DNA of 64,000 bases from Planctomycetota bacterium. GTDB lineage: Bacteria > Planctomycetota > UBA8742 > UBA2392. The stretch is from positions 3,472,001-3,536,000 of the forward strand of contig JADJRK010000001.1 of assembly GCA_016712285.1 (NCBI GenBank). The letters are read 5' to 3'. Positions 16,588-25,325 of this stretch are shown one piece after another; position 1 is the stretch's first letter, and the number at the start of each line of letters is the position of its first letter. The notes below the pieces were generated by a model. The model was not told the DNA's origin and did no database searches. It saw nothing but the letters and a program-made list of their open reading frames with translations. Made by a program: the position numbers and the translations under genes.

Positions 16588-18402
16588 ATGCGCCGCGACG
16601 ATATCCGAAACATTGCTGTCATAGCCCACGTTGACCACGGCAAGACCACGCTCGTTGACGGCTTTCTCGAGGCTGCCAATTTCTTCGGCCACAAGACCGA
16701 CCACGCCGAAGCGTTCATGGACAGCAACCCGCTTGAGCGCGAACGCGGCATCACCATCCTGGCCAAGAACGTCAGCTTCAAGTGGAAGGGCACCAAGATC
16801 AACCTGATCGACACGCCCGGCCACGCCGACTTTGCCGGCGAGGTTGAGCGCGTGCTTTCCATGGCCGACGGATGCTTCCTGCTGGTCGACGCCGCCGAAG
16901 GCCCGATGCCGCAGACCAAGTTTGTCCTGCGCAAGTCGCTCGAGCACAACCTCAAGCCGCTGGTCGTGATCAACAAGATCGACCGTCCCGACGCCCGCAG
17001 CCTTGAAGTGCTTGACCTCGTGTTCCAGCTTTTCATCGACCTGGGCGCGGACGACAGCCAGCTTGATTTCCCGGTGCTGTACGCCAGCGGGCGCCAGCGC
17101 ATCGCCAGCGACGACCCGATTGTCCCGGGCAAAGACCTCGTGCCGTTGATGGACGCGATGATCAACCGCATTCCCGGCCCCGAGGTTGAGCCTGACAAGC
17201 CGTTCCAGGTGCAGATCACGAATTTCCTGTACGACCAGTTTGTCGGTCGCGTCGGCATTGGCCGCATCATGCGCGGCACGCTCAAGGCCAAAGACCCCGT
17301 CGTCGTCGTCAAGCGCGACGGCAGTATCAAGAACGCGCAGGCCAAGCAGGTGCAGGTGTTTGACGGCCTGAGCCGCAAGGACGTTACCAGCGTGCGCGCC
17401 GGCGACATCGTGGCGATCGTCGGCATCGAAGGTGTGGACATCGGCGACACCGTGGCCGACCCCGATCACCCGGACGCCCTGCCGCCCGTGCCGATCGACG
17501 AGCCCACCGTCGCCATGGAATTCCGTGTCAACGACTCGCCCTTTGCCGGCCAGGAAGGCGACTTCGTCACAAGCCGCCAGGTGCGTGACCGCCTTGAGCG
17601 CGCCGCCGAAGCTGACGTGGCATTGCACGTGGATACTGGCGACGCCGCCGAAAGCTTTCGCGTTGCAGGCCGCGGCACGTTGCACCTGGGCATCCTGGTC
17701 GAGAACATGCGCCGCGAGGGTTTCGAGTTCGTCGTCGGCGCCCCCGAGGTGATTTTCCACGACACGCCCACGGGCAAGCAGGAACCGTGGGAAGACGCCG
17801 CCGTTGACGTCACTGCCGAGCACACGGGCAAAGTGATTGAGTTGCTGGGCGCCCGGCAGGGCCAGCTCAAGCACATGGAAAACCACGGCAACCGCACCGT
17901 GTTGCACTTCGAGATTCCGAGCCGCGGCTTGATCGGCATGCGCACCAAGATGCTGACGGCGACCGCGGGCGAGGCAATTTTCAGCCATCGCTTTATCGAG
18001 TATCGACCCGTGGCCGGCGACATTCCGCCCAGGGCGCGCGGCGCGCTGATTGCCACCGACCCGGGCCAGGTGACGACGTACGCGCTGGACAACCTGACCG
18101 ACCGCGGCGACTTTTTCGTGCAGCCGGGTGACAACATTTATGTCGGCCAGGTGGTGGGGGAAAACTGCCGCGAGGGCGACCTTGGCGTGAACGTCTGCCG
18201 CCTGAAACACCTGACGAACATCCGCAGCAGCACGAAAGAGACGTTCACCAAGCTCAAGGCCAAGCGCGGCATGAGCCTGGAAGAAACGATGGAATGGATC
18301 GAGCCCGATGAGCTGGTAGAGGTAACACCCAAGGGCTGGAGAATCCGCAAGCGCGAGCTGAACGAGAACGCCCGCAAACGCACCAAGAAATCCGGCGCAT
18401 AA
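16588..18402 (+). CDS. typA: Ribosome-associated translational GTPase TypA/BipA
   Basis: A 604-residue translational GTPase that binds the ribosome and assists 50S assembly and stress adaptation. The G motifs are AHVDHGKTTLVD (G1, residue 10), RGIT (G2), DTPGHADF (G3) and NKID (G4). Domain II (VGIGRIMRGTL) follows, then the EF-G-like domains with GRGTLHLGILVENMRREGFE, and the BipA-specific C-terminal domain (YALDNLTDRGDFFVQPGDNIYVGQVVGE). Length is normal. No Shine-Dalgarno precedes ATG 16588, the only start consistent with the family N-terminus. Confidence 0.97.
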   Translation: MRRDDIRNIAVIAHVDHGKTTLVDGFLEAANFFGHKTDHAEAFMDSNPLERERGITILAKNVSFKWKGTKINLIDTPGHADFAGEVERVLSMADGCFLLVDAAEGPMPQTKFVLRKSLEHNLKPLVVINKIDRPDARSLEVLDLVFQLFIDLGADDSQLDFPVLYASGRQRIASDDPIVPGKDLVPLMDAMINRIPGPEVEPDKPFQVQITNFLYDQFVGRVGIGRIMRGTLKAKDPVVVVKRDGSIKNAQAKQVQVFDGLSRKDVTSVRAGDIVAIVGIEGVDIGDTVADPDHPDALPPVPIDEPTVAMEFRVNDSPFAGQEGDFVTSRQVRDRLERAAEADVALHVDTGDAAESFRVAGRGTLHLGILVENMRREGFEFVVGAPEVIFHDTPTGKQEPWEDAAVDVTAEHTGKVIELLGARQGQLKHMENHGNRTVLHFEIPSRGLIGMRTKMLTATAGEAIFSHRFIEYRPVAGDIPPRARGALIATDPGQVTTYALDNLTDRGDFFVQPGDNIYVGQVVGENCREGDLGVNVCRLKHLTNIRSSTKETFTKLKAKRGMSLEETMEWIEPDELVEVTPKGWRIRKRELNENARKRTKKSGA

Positions 18403-18555
18403 TCCCAAGCACAAGCAAGTGCGGGCACCCCGCGTGCGCCACTACAGATTGCCACCTGCCCCGATCTAGTTGTCGGCGTGAGCCAACGGCGCCAGCTGGG
18501 GGCATTTCTTGGCAGGCCGATCGAAGCATCATCCGGTGCCCCGATGCCGGGTTGG

Positions 18556-19005
18556 CTAGCCTTCTTCTTCGAGCACGTCGTAAATCTTCAGTTCGAACCT
18601 GGTGTAGTAGTACAGGTTCTTGGACTTGTCAGGGTCGTCGTGCGTGCCCTTGGATCGGTCGCGGTAATGGACTGTGATCGTGTAAAAGCCGGCTTGCGTC
18701 GGCGTGCCCTCGAACATGCCGGTGCTGGTGTTGAACGTGATGCCCGGGGGCAGCTTGCCCTTGTTCTCGCCGCTGTGGTCGTACCAGGGCTCATACTCAA
18801 GGTCGGTGATGTAGTTCGAGTGCACCGTCACCTTGGCGCTGAAATACTTGCCGACCATGCCTTTTTCGCGGCTGATGGTGGCGCTGGCAGTGACGACTGG
18901 CGGCCCGCTGTCTGTTTCCTGTGTCTCGGCGCAGGCCAGGATCAGCACTGACAGAACCACAATGAACCAGATTGAGCCGACAGGCTTCTGCTCGTGCGCG
19001 CTCAC
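18556..19005 (-). CDS. Lipoprotein with putative-Ig (He_PIG) domain
   Basis: A 149-residue protein. GTG 19005 is chosen because GGAG lies eight bases upstream and it starts directly before the signal segment SIWFIVVLSVLILAC, a lipobox ending in Cys 25. The mature part holds one Ig-like domain with the He_PIG signature LPPGITFNTSTGMFEGTPTQAGFYTITV (residues about 83-110). Lipid-anchored envelope location is inferred. The closest relatives in the window are the lipoproteins at 44.5 kb and 26.5 kb, which carry the same domain type. Function unknown. Confidence 0.75.
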   Translation of the reverse strand: MSAHEQKPVGSIWFIVVLSVLILACAETQETDSGPPVVTASATISREKGMVGKYFSAKVTVHSNYITDLEYEPWYDHSGENKGKLPPGITFNTSTGMFEGTPTQAGFYTITVHYRDRSKGTHDDPDKSKNLYYYTRFELKIYDVLEEEG

Positions 19006-19083
19006 GGGGATACTCCGTAGGAAGGGTAATGTGCAAATTGTACGCTGCGGCTTCACTTCATCAAGCGGCCCGAGGAATTTGCC

Positions 19084-20319
19084 ATGCGCACAATCGCCTT
19101 CCTGACGCTGGTTACGCTGGGCTCGGCGCTGCATGCGCAGTTGCCGTCGCGCGCGGCTTCAGTGGATGAAATCGAGAAGCTTCCCGGAGACACCTCCAGC
19201 CTAAACTTGAACAATGTCAGCAACGAAATGCTGGCGGCGTTGTCGCGCTTCACGGCGCTCAAGCGCCTGAGTTTCAACTCGCGCAACGGCACCTATGACG
19301 ATGCCGGCCTTGCCCACATCGGCAAGCTGACGACGCTGATTGAATTGCACCTGACAGGCAGCGAGACGTTCACGGATGCCGGCTTGGAGAAGCTGGTAGC
19401 GCTCACGGAGTTGGCGAAGCTGACGCTCATGAACGGCAAGTTCACCGACGCCGCGATTGCCAAGCTGGGCAAGCTGCCGAAGTTGGAGGACCTTGACCTG
19501 ACGTTCTGCGACGCCATCACCGGCGCGTGTTTCGCTGAATTTCCTGAGACGCACGTACTCGAAGACCTGAACCTTACCCGCTGCACCAAGTTCGGCGCCG
19601 CGGGCTACAAGGCCGTTGCGCGCCTTGCCAATCTGGAAGACCTGAACATTGTCGGCACATTCGTGACCGCGGACAACGTGACGGCGCTGGCCGGGGCGGC
19701 CAAGCTCAAGCGCCTGGTGATTGGCGGCGAAGGCTTTGACGACAGCGTTTGCGCCGCAGTCGCCAAGATTGAGAGCCTGGAGATGCTGCAACTGGGTCAG
19801 GGGCGAATCACCGACGCGGGCGCAAAGCACTTCGCCCTGTTGAAGAAGCTGACTTCGCTGACCGCGCCGCTGCAACCGATCGGCGACGGCACGCTGGAAG
19901 CCTTCAAGGCCCACGCAGCCATCCAGACGCTGCAACTGCGCAGCTCTCGCGTGACGGCCAAGGGTCTGGTGTTTCTGAAGACGATGCCCAAACTGCAGAG
20001 TGTTGACGTTTCGGGCGCGCAGATCGGCTTGGACGGCTGCAAGGCGCTCAGCGAGTGCGTGACACTGGAACGCCTGACGCTGGAGGATTGCGGCATTGAC
20101 GACGCGGGCGTTGAGCAACTGTGCAAGCTCACGCAGCTGTTGTATCTCGACCTGAGCGATAACCCGTACAGTGCTGAGGTGGCGATGAAGCTCGTGGCGC
20201 TGACGAAACTGCGGACACTGAACCTGAGCGAGAACCCGGCGATCACGGAATCCGTGGTCAACAAGCTGAAAGAGACGCTGAAAGAAACCAAGATCAGCTA
20301 CACCAAGCCGCGGCGTTGA
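19084..20319 (+). CDS. Secreted leucine-rich-repeat protein
   Basis: A 411-residue protein with an N-terminal signal peptide (residues 1-19, cleavage likely after LHAQ). About fourteen repeats of 23-25 residues follow, of the ribonuclease-inhibitor/cysteine-containing type (L..L.L..C..ItDaGl..L..L..L..L). The pattern is clearest in LEDLDLTFCDAITGACFAEF and LERLTLEDCGIDDAGVEQLC. Such proteins usually bind other proteins. It stops with no gap before the convergent FHA gene. Its partner and role are unknown. Confidence 0.88.
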   Translation: MRTIAFLTLVTLGSALHAQLPSRAASVDEIEKLPGDTSSLNLNNVSNEMLAALSRFTALKRLSFNSRNGTYDDAGLAHIGKLTTLIELHLTGSETFTDAGLEKLVALTELAKLTLMNGKFTDAAIAKLGKLPKLEDLDLTFCDAITGACFAEFPETHVLEDLNLTRCTKFGAAGYKAVARLANLEDLNIVGTFVTADNVTALAGAAKLKRLVIGGEGFDDSVCAAVAKIESLEMLQLGQGRITDAGAKHFALLKKLTSLTAPLQPIGDGTLEAFKAHAAIQTLQLRSSRVTAKGLVFLKTMPKLQSVDVSGAQIGLDGCKALSECVTLERLTLEDCGIDDAGVEQLCKLTQLLYLDLSDNPYSAEVAMKLVALTKLRTLNLSENPAITESVVNKLKETLKETKISYTKPRR

Positions 20320-20763
20320 TTAGTTGTCGCGGCGTTTGACGGTGATCTTGGGTTTGGCCTTTGACGGGCTTTTGATCAGCTCCATCCGAAACGTTTCGTT
20401 GGTGCCAAGGCGCAGCTCGATGGGGCCTTTCTTCAGGCCAATCAGCTGGTCGCGGCCGTCAAGCGCCTTGCCGTCGAGAAACGTGCCGTGCTTGCTGAGG
20501 TCTTCGATGAAGATGTGCTTGGCATCGGAGAAGCTGATTTTCACGTGCTTGCCGCTGACGGTCAGCAGGTGTTTTTCCTTGTCGCCGTGGCCCTTGAAGG
20601 GTTTTTCGGCTGGCGGCTCGCTCAGGTGATCGGGGCCGATGATGCGCAGGCTGGCTTCGCGTGAGCGGCCGATGGTGGCTTCGCCGCCTTCCTCGACAAC
20701 GAACTCGGTGCCTTTGCAGAAGCCGGCAATGCCGGTGAACTTGATTGTCAGTACGTCGGCCAT
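20320..20763 (-). CDS. FHA-domain protein
   Basis: A 147-residue single-domain protein that recognises phosphothreonine peptides. The FHA core is visible: ATIGRSREASLRI (GR-S motif, residues about 29-41), then VSGKHVKISFSDAKHIFIEDLSKHGTFLDGKAL (S-H and N/H-G-T motifs, residues about 69-101). FHA normally has NGT at that place; here it is HGT. The C-terminal strand ends in a basic tail. The stop codon abuts that of the convergent LRR gene exactly. Phosphorylation-dependent signalling with a Ser/Thr kinase outside the window is inferred. Confidence 0.9.
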   Translation of the reverse strand: MADVLTIKFTGIAGFCKGTEFVVEEGGEATIGRSREASLRIIGPDHLSEPPAEKPFKGHGDKEKHLLTVSGKHVKISFSDAKHIFIEDLSKHGTFLDGKALDGRDQLIGLKKGPIELRLGTNETFRMELIKSPSKAKPKITVKRRDN

Positions 20764-20781
20764 TGCGTCTCCGCCTGCCTG

Positions 20782-21510
20782 TTACGCGGGTTCGTGGTTT
20801 GTGTACACGTTCTGCACGTCGCCGTAATCTTCGAGTGTCTCGACCAGCCGGTTCACTTTCTCGGCGGTTTCAGCGTCGACTTCAATCTTGGCCTGCGGGA
20901 TGTATTCAAGCTGCGCCTCGAGCCACTCGACGCCCTTGGCGGCCAGGGCCTTCTTGACCGTCTCGAGCTCGGTGGGGGGTGTCGTCACGGTGAACATGCC
21001 TTCGCCGGCAATCAGGTCTTCGGCGCCGGCTTCGGCCACCAGCATCATCAGCTCTTCTTCGGGCAGCGTGTCGTCGGTTTGCTCGATGACGATGATGCCC
21101 TTGCGGTCAAAGCCGTGCATGACGCTGCCCGTCGCGCCCAGGTTGCCGCCCTGTTTGTCGAAGATGTGCTTGATGTCGGGCGCGGTGCGCTTGCGGTTGT
21201 CGGTCAGCGCCTCGACGATGATGGCCACGCCGCCGGGCGCGTAGCCTTCGTACAAGAGTTCTTCGGGGTCGGCTTCTTTCAGCTCGCCGGTGCCGCGCTT
21301 GATGGCGCGGTCAATGTTGCCGGCGGGCATGTTTTCCTTGCGCGCCTCGGCAATGGCGTCGGCAAGCCGGTTGTTGGCGCGGGCGTCGCCGCCGCCGATG
21401 CGCGCGGCCACGATGATGTTCTTGGCCAGGCGCGACCAGATTTTCCCGCGCTTTTTGTCCACCGCGGCTTTGCGGTGCTTGATGTTTGCCCACTTGCTGT
21501 GGCCTGCCAT
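20782..21510 (-). CDS. yebC: YebC/PmpR family protein (TACO1-like)
   Basis: A 242-residue protein with the invariant N-terminus MAGHSKWANIKHRKAAVDKK and the middle signature GTGELKEADPEELLYEGYAPGGVA. The family acts as a DNA-binding regulator in some bacteria and helps ribosomes through polyproline stretches in others. Length and all three domains are normal. It lies 18 bases downstream of the FHA gene start, in the same orientation (FHA gene follows it), so the two may be co-transcribed. Confidence 0.96.
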   Translation of the reverse strand: MAGHSKWANIKHRKAAVDKKRGKIWSRLAKNIIVAARIGGGDARANNRLADAIAEARKENMPAGNIDRAIKRGTGELKEADPEELLYEGYAPGGVAIIVEALTDNRKRTAPDIKHIFDKQGGNLGATGSVMHGFDRKGIIVIEQTDDTLPEEELMMLVAEAGAEDLIAGEGMFTVTTPPTELETVKKALAAKGVEWLEAQLEYIPQAKIEVDAETAEKVNRLVETLEDYGDVQNVYTNHEPA

Positions 21511-21575
21511 GGCATTCCCCTGAAAAGTCGATTCTAGAATCTGCGCGCGTGCGGGTCAGTGGCTTGTTGAGGGCG

Positions 21576-22361
21576 TCACTGTCCGGTGGTGCCGCCGCGA
21601 TACTCGATGTCTTTGCGGCGTATGAAGTCCGTATCGAGCCGGAAGCGGTCGCCGAGATACTCTTTGCGCACGACCGCGTCACCCGCGATTTCGCGGGGCG
21701 GGCCCTCTTTGATGACCTGGCCGTCGACGATGATGTAGCTGCGGTCGGTCATGGGCAGCACTTCGCGCACGTTGTGGTCAGTCAGCAGGATCGCGATGCC
21801 CTTGGCGGTCAGGCCCAGCACCAGCTCGCGCAGGTCTTGAATCGCGATGGGGTCAACGCCGGCAAACGGCTCGTCGAGCAGAATGACCTTGGGGTTGCCG
21901 ATCAGCGTGCGCGCGATTTCAAGGCGGCGCTTTTCGCCGCCGCTGCATGAGCCCGCGGGGTTGGTGCGCACCTTGTGCAGGCCGAACTCGTTGAGCAGTT
22001 CTTCCAGCCGGTTCTGGCGCGCGCTTTTGCCCAGGCTGGTGGTCTCGAGAATTGCCAGCAGGTTCTCTTCGACGCTCAGGCGCGCGAAGTAGGTGTCTTC
22101 CTGCGGCAGATAGCCCAGGCCGTGGCGTACGCGTCGGTGCATCGGCAGGTTGGTGACGTCTTTGCTATCGAGCATGACGCGGCCGCCGTCGGGCTTGTGC
22201 ACGCCCATCAGCATCTTGAAGGTGGTGGATTTGCCCGCGCCGTTGCGGCCCAGCAGGCCGACGGTTTCGCCGGCGCGAACCTCGACGTTCACGCCGCGCA
22301 CAACGGTGCGCCCGCCGAAGCGTTTGGTAAGGCGGTCTCCGTGCAGGACAAGCTCAGCCAT
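21576..22361 (-). CDS. lptB: LPS export ABC transporter ATP-binding protein LptB
   Basis: A 261-residue ABC ATPase. Walker A is GRNGAGKST, the Q-loop LPQED, the signature CSGGEKRRLEIART, Walker B VILLDEPFAGVDP and the switch histidine LLTDHNVRE. The LptB-type ending (DRSYIIVDGQVIKEG...VVRKEYLGDRF) separates it from LivF/LivG relatives. The signature has Cys in place of the usual Leu. ATG 22361 is used; the frame opens upstream at 22397 without support. Its presence implies an Lpt machine and an outer membrane with LPS or a related glycolipid. Confidence 0.92.
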   Translation of the reverse strand: MAELVLHGDRLTKRFGGRTVVRGVNVEVRAGETVGLLGRNGAGKSTTFKMLMGVHKPDGGRVMLDSKDVTNLPMHRRVRHGLGYLPQEDTYFARLSVEENLLAILETTSLGKSARQNRLEELLNEFGLHKVRTNPAGSCSGGEKRRLEIARTLIGNPKVILLDEPFAGVDPIAIQDLRELVLGLTAKGIAILLTDHNVREVLPMTDRSYIIVDGQVIKEGPPREIAGDAVVRKEYLGDRFRLDTDFIRRKDIEYRGGTTGQ

Positions 22362-22407
22362 GCGTGGATGGTAGGAGCCGGAGCGGCCAATTACCATCGG
22401 GCCGGCA

Positions 22408-23379
22408 CTACTTGCGGCGGATCAGGCGGTCTTCGTCCACGCCTATGGCTGCGCGCAGGCCTTGTGTGTCGCCCAGCCAGCGGCGGCCGTCTGAGTAGTA
22501 ACCGGCTGTGGGCTTGATGCTGGCGTCGTGCTGGGCCCACCACTGGTTGAACTGGTGCATGTGCAACTCGCGCATGTACTTGGCGAACATGCTTGCCAGC
22601 GCGATTGGCAGGTGGCGGCCCTCGCCCTTTTCGACGAAGGCGACGAACATGCGCGGCACGCCCTCGACCTCGGGAATCGTCAGCTCGTAGGTGCTCAGCT
22701 TGTCGCTTTCGTGCAGCACCTCGACCCGAGCCTCCGGAAACTCGGTGTGCAGCGTGCGCGCATAGCGCGTGCGGCCGCCCTGCCGGTCCACGACCACGGC
22801 AAGGTTGCGATGCTGCTGCCAGAAGCGGCCCAGGATGCCGCCGATGCACTCGAACTCGGCGCGCGCTTTGCTTTTCACGCGCTTGAGCAGCTTGTTGAAC
22901 TCGCCCTCAAGCAGCGCGGTCACGCCCAGCCCCGCGAGTTCCATGCCCGCGGCCTCGAGCGCCCGCTTGATCGGTTGCGCGCGCAGCCGCATGCGTGCGG
23001 CGTCGGCTTCGAGCGGAAACGGCGTTGGCGGCTCGCCGTACCAGTCATAGTCCTGCCAGCGGGCAGGTGCGCAGATGGTGTCGCGAAAGGCAGCGTAGTC
23101 GTCGATGGCTGCCCCGGCAACGCTGGCCCAACACAACACTTCTTCTTCGAGCGCCTTGATCTTGCCCGACGTGTAGATCTGCTTGCTGTCGCACACCACG
23201 GGCCGGTGCTTGCGCTCGTGCGGTTCGCGCCCCAGGTTCAGCGCCTCCCACAGGTCCAGCTTCAGCAGCGCGTCGGCTGACAGCGGCCTGGCAAGCCGAA
23301 AGGCGGCATAGCCCAGCGTCAGCGGCCCGAGAATCGGGCCCAGGCCGGCTTCGTCGATACCGAGCAGGACAGGAAACAT
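22408..23379 (-). CDS. Divergent RNase HII-like protein
   Basis: A 323-residue protein, much longer than ordinary RNase HII (about 200). The N-terminus MFPVLLGIDEAGLGPILGPL aligns with the RNase HII active-site segment G(V/I)DEAGRGPLAGP, but with Leu in place of the Arg. VCDSKQIYTSGK matches the DSKKLS region. AVVVDRQGG supplies a second Asp. IALASMFAKYMRELHM matches the IAAASILAKVxRD helix. About 100 extra residues are inserted between residues 90 and 190. RNA-DNA hybrid cleavage is possible, but loss of the GRG arginine, which recognises the junction ribonucleotide, suggests altered specificity. Confidence 0.75.
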   Translation of the reverse strand: MFPVLLGIDEAGLGPILGPLTLGYAAFRLARPLSADALLKLDLWEALNLGREPHERKHRPVVCDSKQIYTSGKIKALEEEVLCWASVAGAAIDDYAAFRDTICAPARWQDYDWYGEPPTPFPLEADAARMRLRAQPIKRALEAAGMELAGLGVTALLEGEFNKLLKRVKSKARAEFECIGGILGRFWQQHRNLAVVVDRQGGRTRYARTLHTEFPEARVEVLHESDKLSTYELTIPEVEGVPRMFVAFVEKGEGRHLPIALASMFAKYMRELHMHQFNQWWAQHDASIKPTAGYYSDGRRWLGDTQGLRAAIGVDEDRLIRRK

Positions 23380-23457
23380 GCGCGCGGTCTAAGTCGCCGC
23401 GGTGCGCGGTGCAACGCGTGGCGGGAGTTTGCTGATAAGTGGACAAGTCGTGCGCCG

Positions 23458-24498
23458 CTATACCGGGTATTCGACGCCGCGTTCGGCGCACCAGGCTTTG
23501 GCCTCGTGGTTGAAGCGTTGCAGCAGCCTGTCGCGCAGGGCCGCATCCATGAAGCCGCGCTTGAAGCCTTCGCGGGCGACGCGCACCAGCGTGCTGCAAT
23601 CGACACCAAGCACTTCGTGGGCCACTTCGTACTCGCGGGTTACGCTGGTGTGGAACATGGCCGGGTCGTCACTGCTGAGCACCAACGGCACGCCAGCTTC
23701 AAGCAGGCGCGGCAGCGGGTGATCTGCCAGGCGCTTTACGGCACCGGTGCACTCGTTGCTCACGGGGCAGACTTCCAGGGCGACGTTGCGTTCGACCAGC
23801 AGCTGCATCAGCGCCGGGTCATGGGCGCTGCGAATGCCGTGGCCGATGCGTTGGGGCCCCAGGTCAAGCGCGTCGTACACGTCGTCCGGCGAGCTGACTT
23901 CGCCTGCATGCACCGTCAGTTTCAGTCCCATGTCGCGCGCGCGCTGATAGACCGGCTTGAACTGGGGCAGCGGGTCGGTGTGCTCGGCGCCGGCCATGTT
24001 GAACGCGCAGATATCCACTTCGCCGAGCAGCGGCTCAATGTCGCGCAGCCGCTCAAGCGCGTACTCGGCACCGTGCTGGCGGCCTGTTGCCACCTGCATG
24101 CGCAACGCAATGCCGTGCTGCACCTCGGCGGCTTTCAAGCCGCGCCATGCCGCGCGCACGATTTCGGCGCTGTCGTGGCCGCCCTCAATGATGCTGGTGC
24201 CCAGGCCGACCATGATCTCGGCGAACAGCACGTTCTGGCGCACCAGCGAGCGTGCGACTTCGTAGGCCGCAAACTCGTAGTCTTCGGCAGACTTCAGAAA
24301 GCTGACCGTCCACTTGTAGACCTCAAGAAAGTGGGCGAAGTCGTCAAACTCGTAGCGCCTGTGCACGTGCTCAATGGTGGGGGCCTCGGCTTGCCGGCCG
24401 TGTTTCTTGACCAGCTCGAAGAGCGCCTCTACGGGGATCGAGCCCTCCAGGTGCAAGTGGAGCTCGGTCTTGGGAAGGCTGGAAAAGTCAATCGGCAA
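23458..24498 (-). CDS. add: Adenosine deaminase
   Basis: A 346-residue zinc enzyme converting adenosine to inosine. The zinc and catalytic motifs are complete: KTELHLHLEGS (HxH), LTVHAGE, RIGHGIRS, CPVSNECTGA and LSSDDPAMF. The start is uncertain. TTG 24498 gives the standard family length; the frame stays open to TTG 24615 and includes GTG 24570, but this upstream part has no family similarity and overlaps a repeat-like region. It acts in purine salvage, or as the related adenine deaminase. Confidence 0.9.
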   Translation of the reverse strand: MPIDFSSLPKTELHLHLEGSIPVEALFELVKKHGRQAEAPTIEHVHRRYEFDDFAHFLEVYKWTVSFLKSAEDYEFAAYEVARSLVRQNVLFAEIMVGLGTSIIEGGHDSAEIVRAAWRGLKAAEVQHGIALRMQVATGRQHGAEYALERLRDIEPLLGEVDICAFNMAGAEHTDPLPQFKPVYQRARDMGLKLTVHAGEVSSPDDVYDALDLGPQRIGHGIRSAHDPALMQLLVERNVALEVCPVSNECTGAVKRLADHPLPRLLEAGVPLVLSSDDPAMFHTSVTREYEVAHEVLGVDCSTLVRVAREGFKRGFMDAALRDRLLQRFNHEAKAWCAERGVEYPV

Positions 24499-24599
24499 CG
24501 CGGCGGCCCGATCTGTCCTGGGGTCTTGAGCGGTTAAGATTCGGGTAAGGATACGGCATGGATTCGCCACGTGCCAACCGGGAATTGAATACTTGATTC

Positions 24600-24850
24600 G
24601 CTTAAGGCACGGCAAAGGCGTTCACCACAGAGCACACAGAAGCCACAGAGAACACAATGAAACCACGGGCTCGCGCCGAATTGCGCGACTGCACAGGGCG
24701 AATTCGCCACGGCGCCAAGAACGCCACGGCCGTGCTGAGGACTCGCAAGTCACAAGGCAGGCCGTGGCGCTCGTTGCGCCTTGGCGCGAAGCAGTTGCAG
24801 TTCGCCGCGATGGGGTCTGACGATGCCTTCGCGGTGCTCGCCGGAGCGTA
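24600..24850. repeat. Intergenic dispersed-repeat region (CACCACAGAGCACACAG type)
   Basis: The gap 24499-24877 contains CACCACAGAG...CACAGAGAACACA (about 24621-24657), then GGCGCCAAGAACGCCACGGC and its near complement GGCCGTGGCGCTCGTTGCGCCTTGGCG further on (about 24711-24785). It can form long imperfect hairpins. The phrases match in type the element at 16.4 kb and a short tract at 25300-25325. The small ORFs here are low-complexity and not believed. Confidence 0.45.
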
Positions 24851-24877
24851 GCGCCGCATTCGGACAGACTTGCTGCT

Positions 24878-25261
24878 TCAGTGCTTGTCGATGGGCTGGC
24901 CGAAGACCAGCAGGTGGCCGTCGGGGTCGGGCATCTCGAATTCGCGCATGCCGTGCGGCTGTTCGACGATGCCCGTGGGCTCGTAGCCGGCCGCCAGCAC
25001 CTGCTCGCGCATGGCCTCCAGGTCGTCGCTGTAGAAGTAGTACTGTGCCTGGAAGTAGCGGTCCTGCACCTTGGGCGCGTCGGGAAAGTAGTGCGGGCTG
25101 GCCAGCATCAGCTTCACGCCGTTCTTCTGCATCATTGCCCAGCCGGATTTGCCGACGTCATCCATGCGGTCGGCGACATCGAGGCCGACCACGTCGCTGT
25201 AAAACTTGATCGACGCCTGCACATCCGCGCAGATCAACATCGGAATCATGCCTGTCAGCAT
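24878..25261 (-). CDS. VOC-superfamily (glyoxalase-like) protein
   Basis: A 127-residue single-module vicinal-oxygen-chelate protein: beta-alpha-beta-beta-beta repeat one (ADVQASIKFYSDVVGLDV, residues about 12-29) and repeat two ending in the metal-site segment FEMPDPDGHLLVFGQP, with Glu/His ligands. Relatives include dioxygenases, isomerases and resistance proteins; the substrate cannot be told. It stands alone between two repeat-rich gaps. Confidence 0.85.
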   Translation of the reverse strand: MLTGMIPMLICADVQASIKFYSDVVGLDVADRMDDVGKSGWAMMQKNGVKLMLASPHYFPDAPKVQDRYFQAQYYFYSDDLEAMREQVLAAGYEPTGIVEQPHGMREFEMPDPDGHLLVFGQPIDKH

Positions 25262-25325
25262 GGCTAGCCCCCCCGTGGTTCACGGTCCATACTTAGCGCA
25301 CGCGGCGACACGGCGCCACGGCGAA

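Noticed and set aside
15976..18414. 812-residue minus-strand ORF
   Set aside because: It is antisense to marR and typA, both with clear family motifs; high-GC codon bias keeps the opposite frame open.
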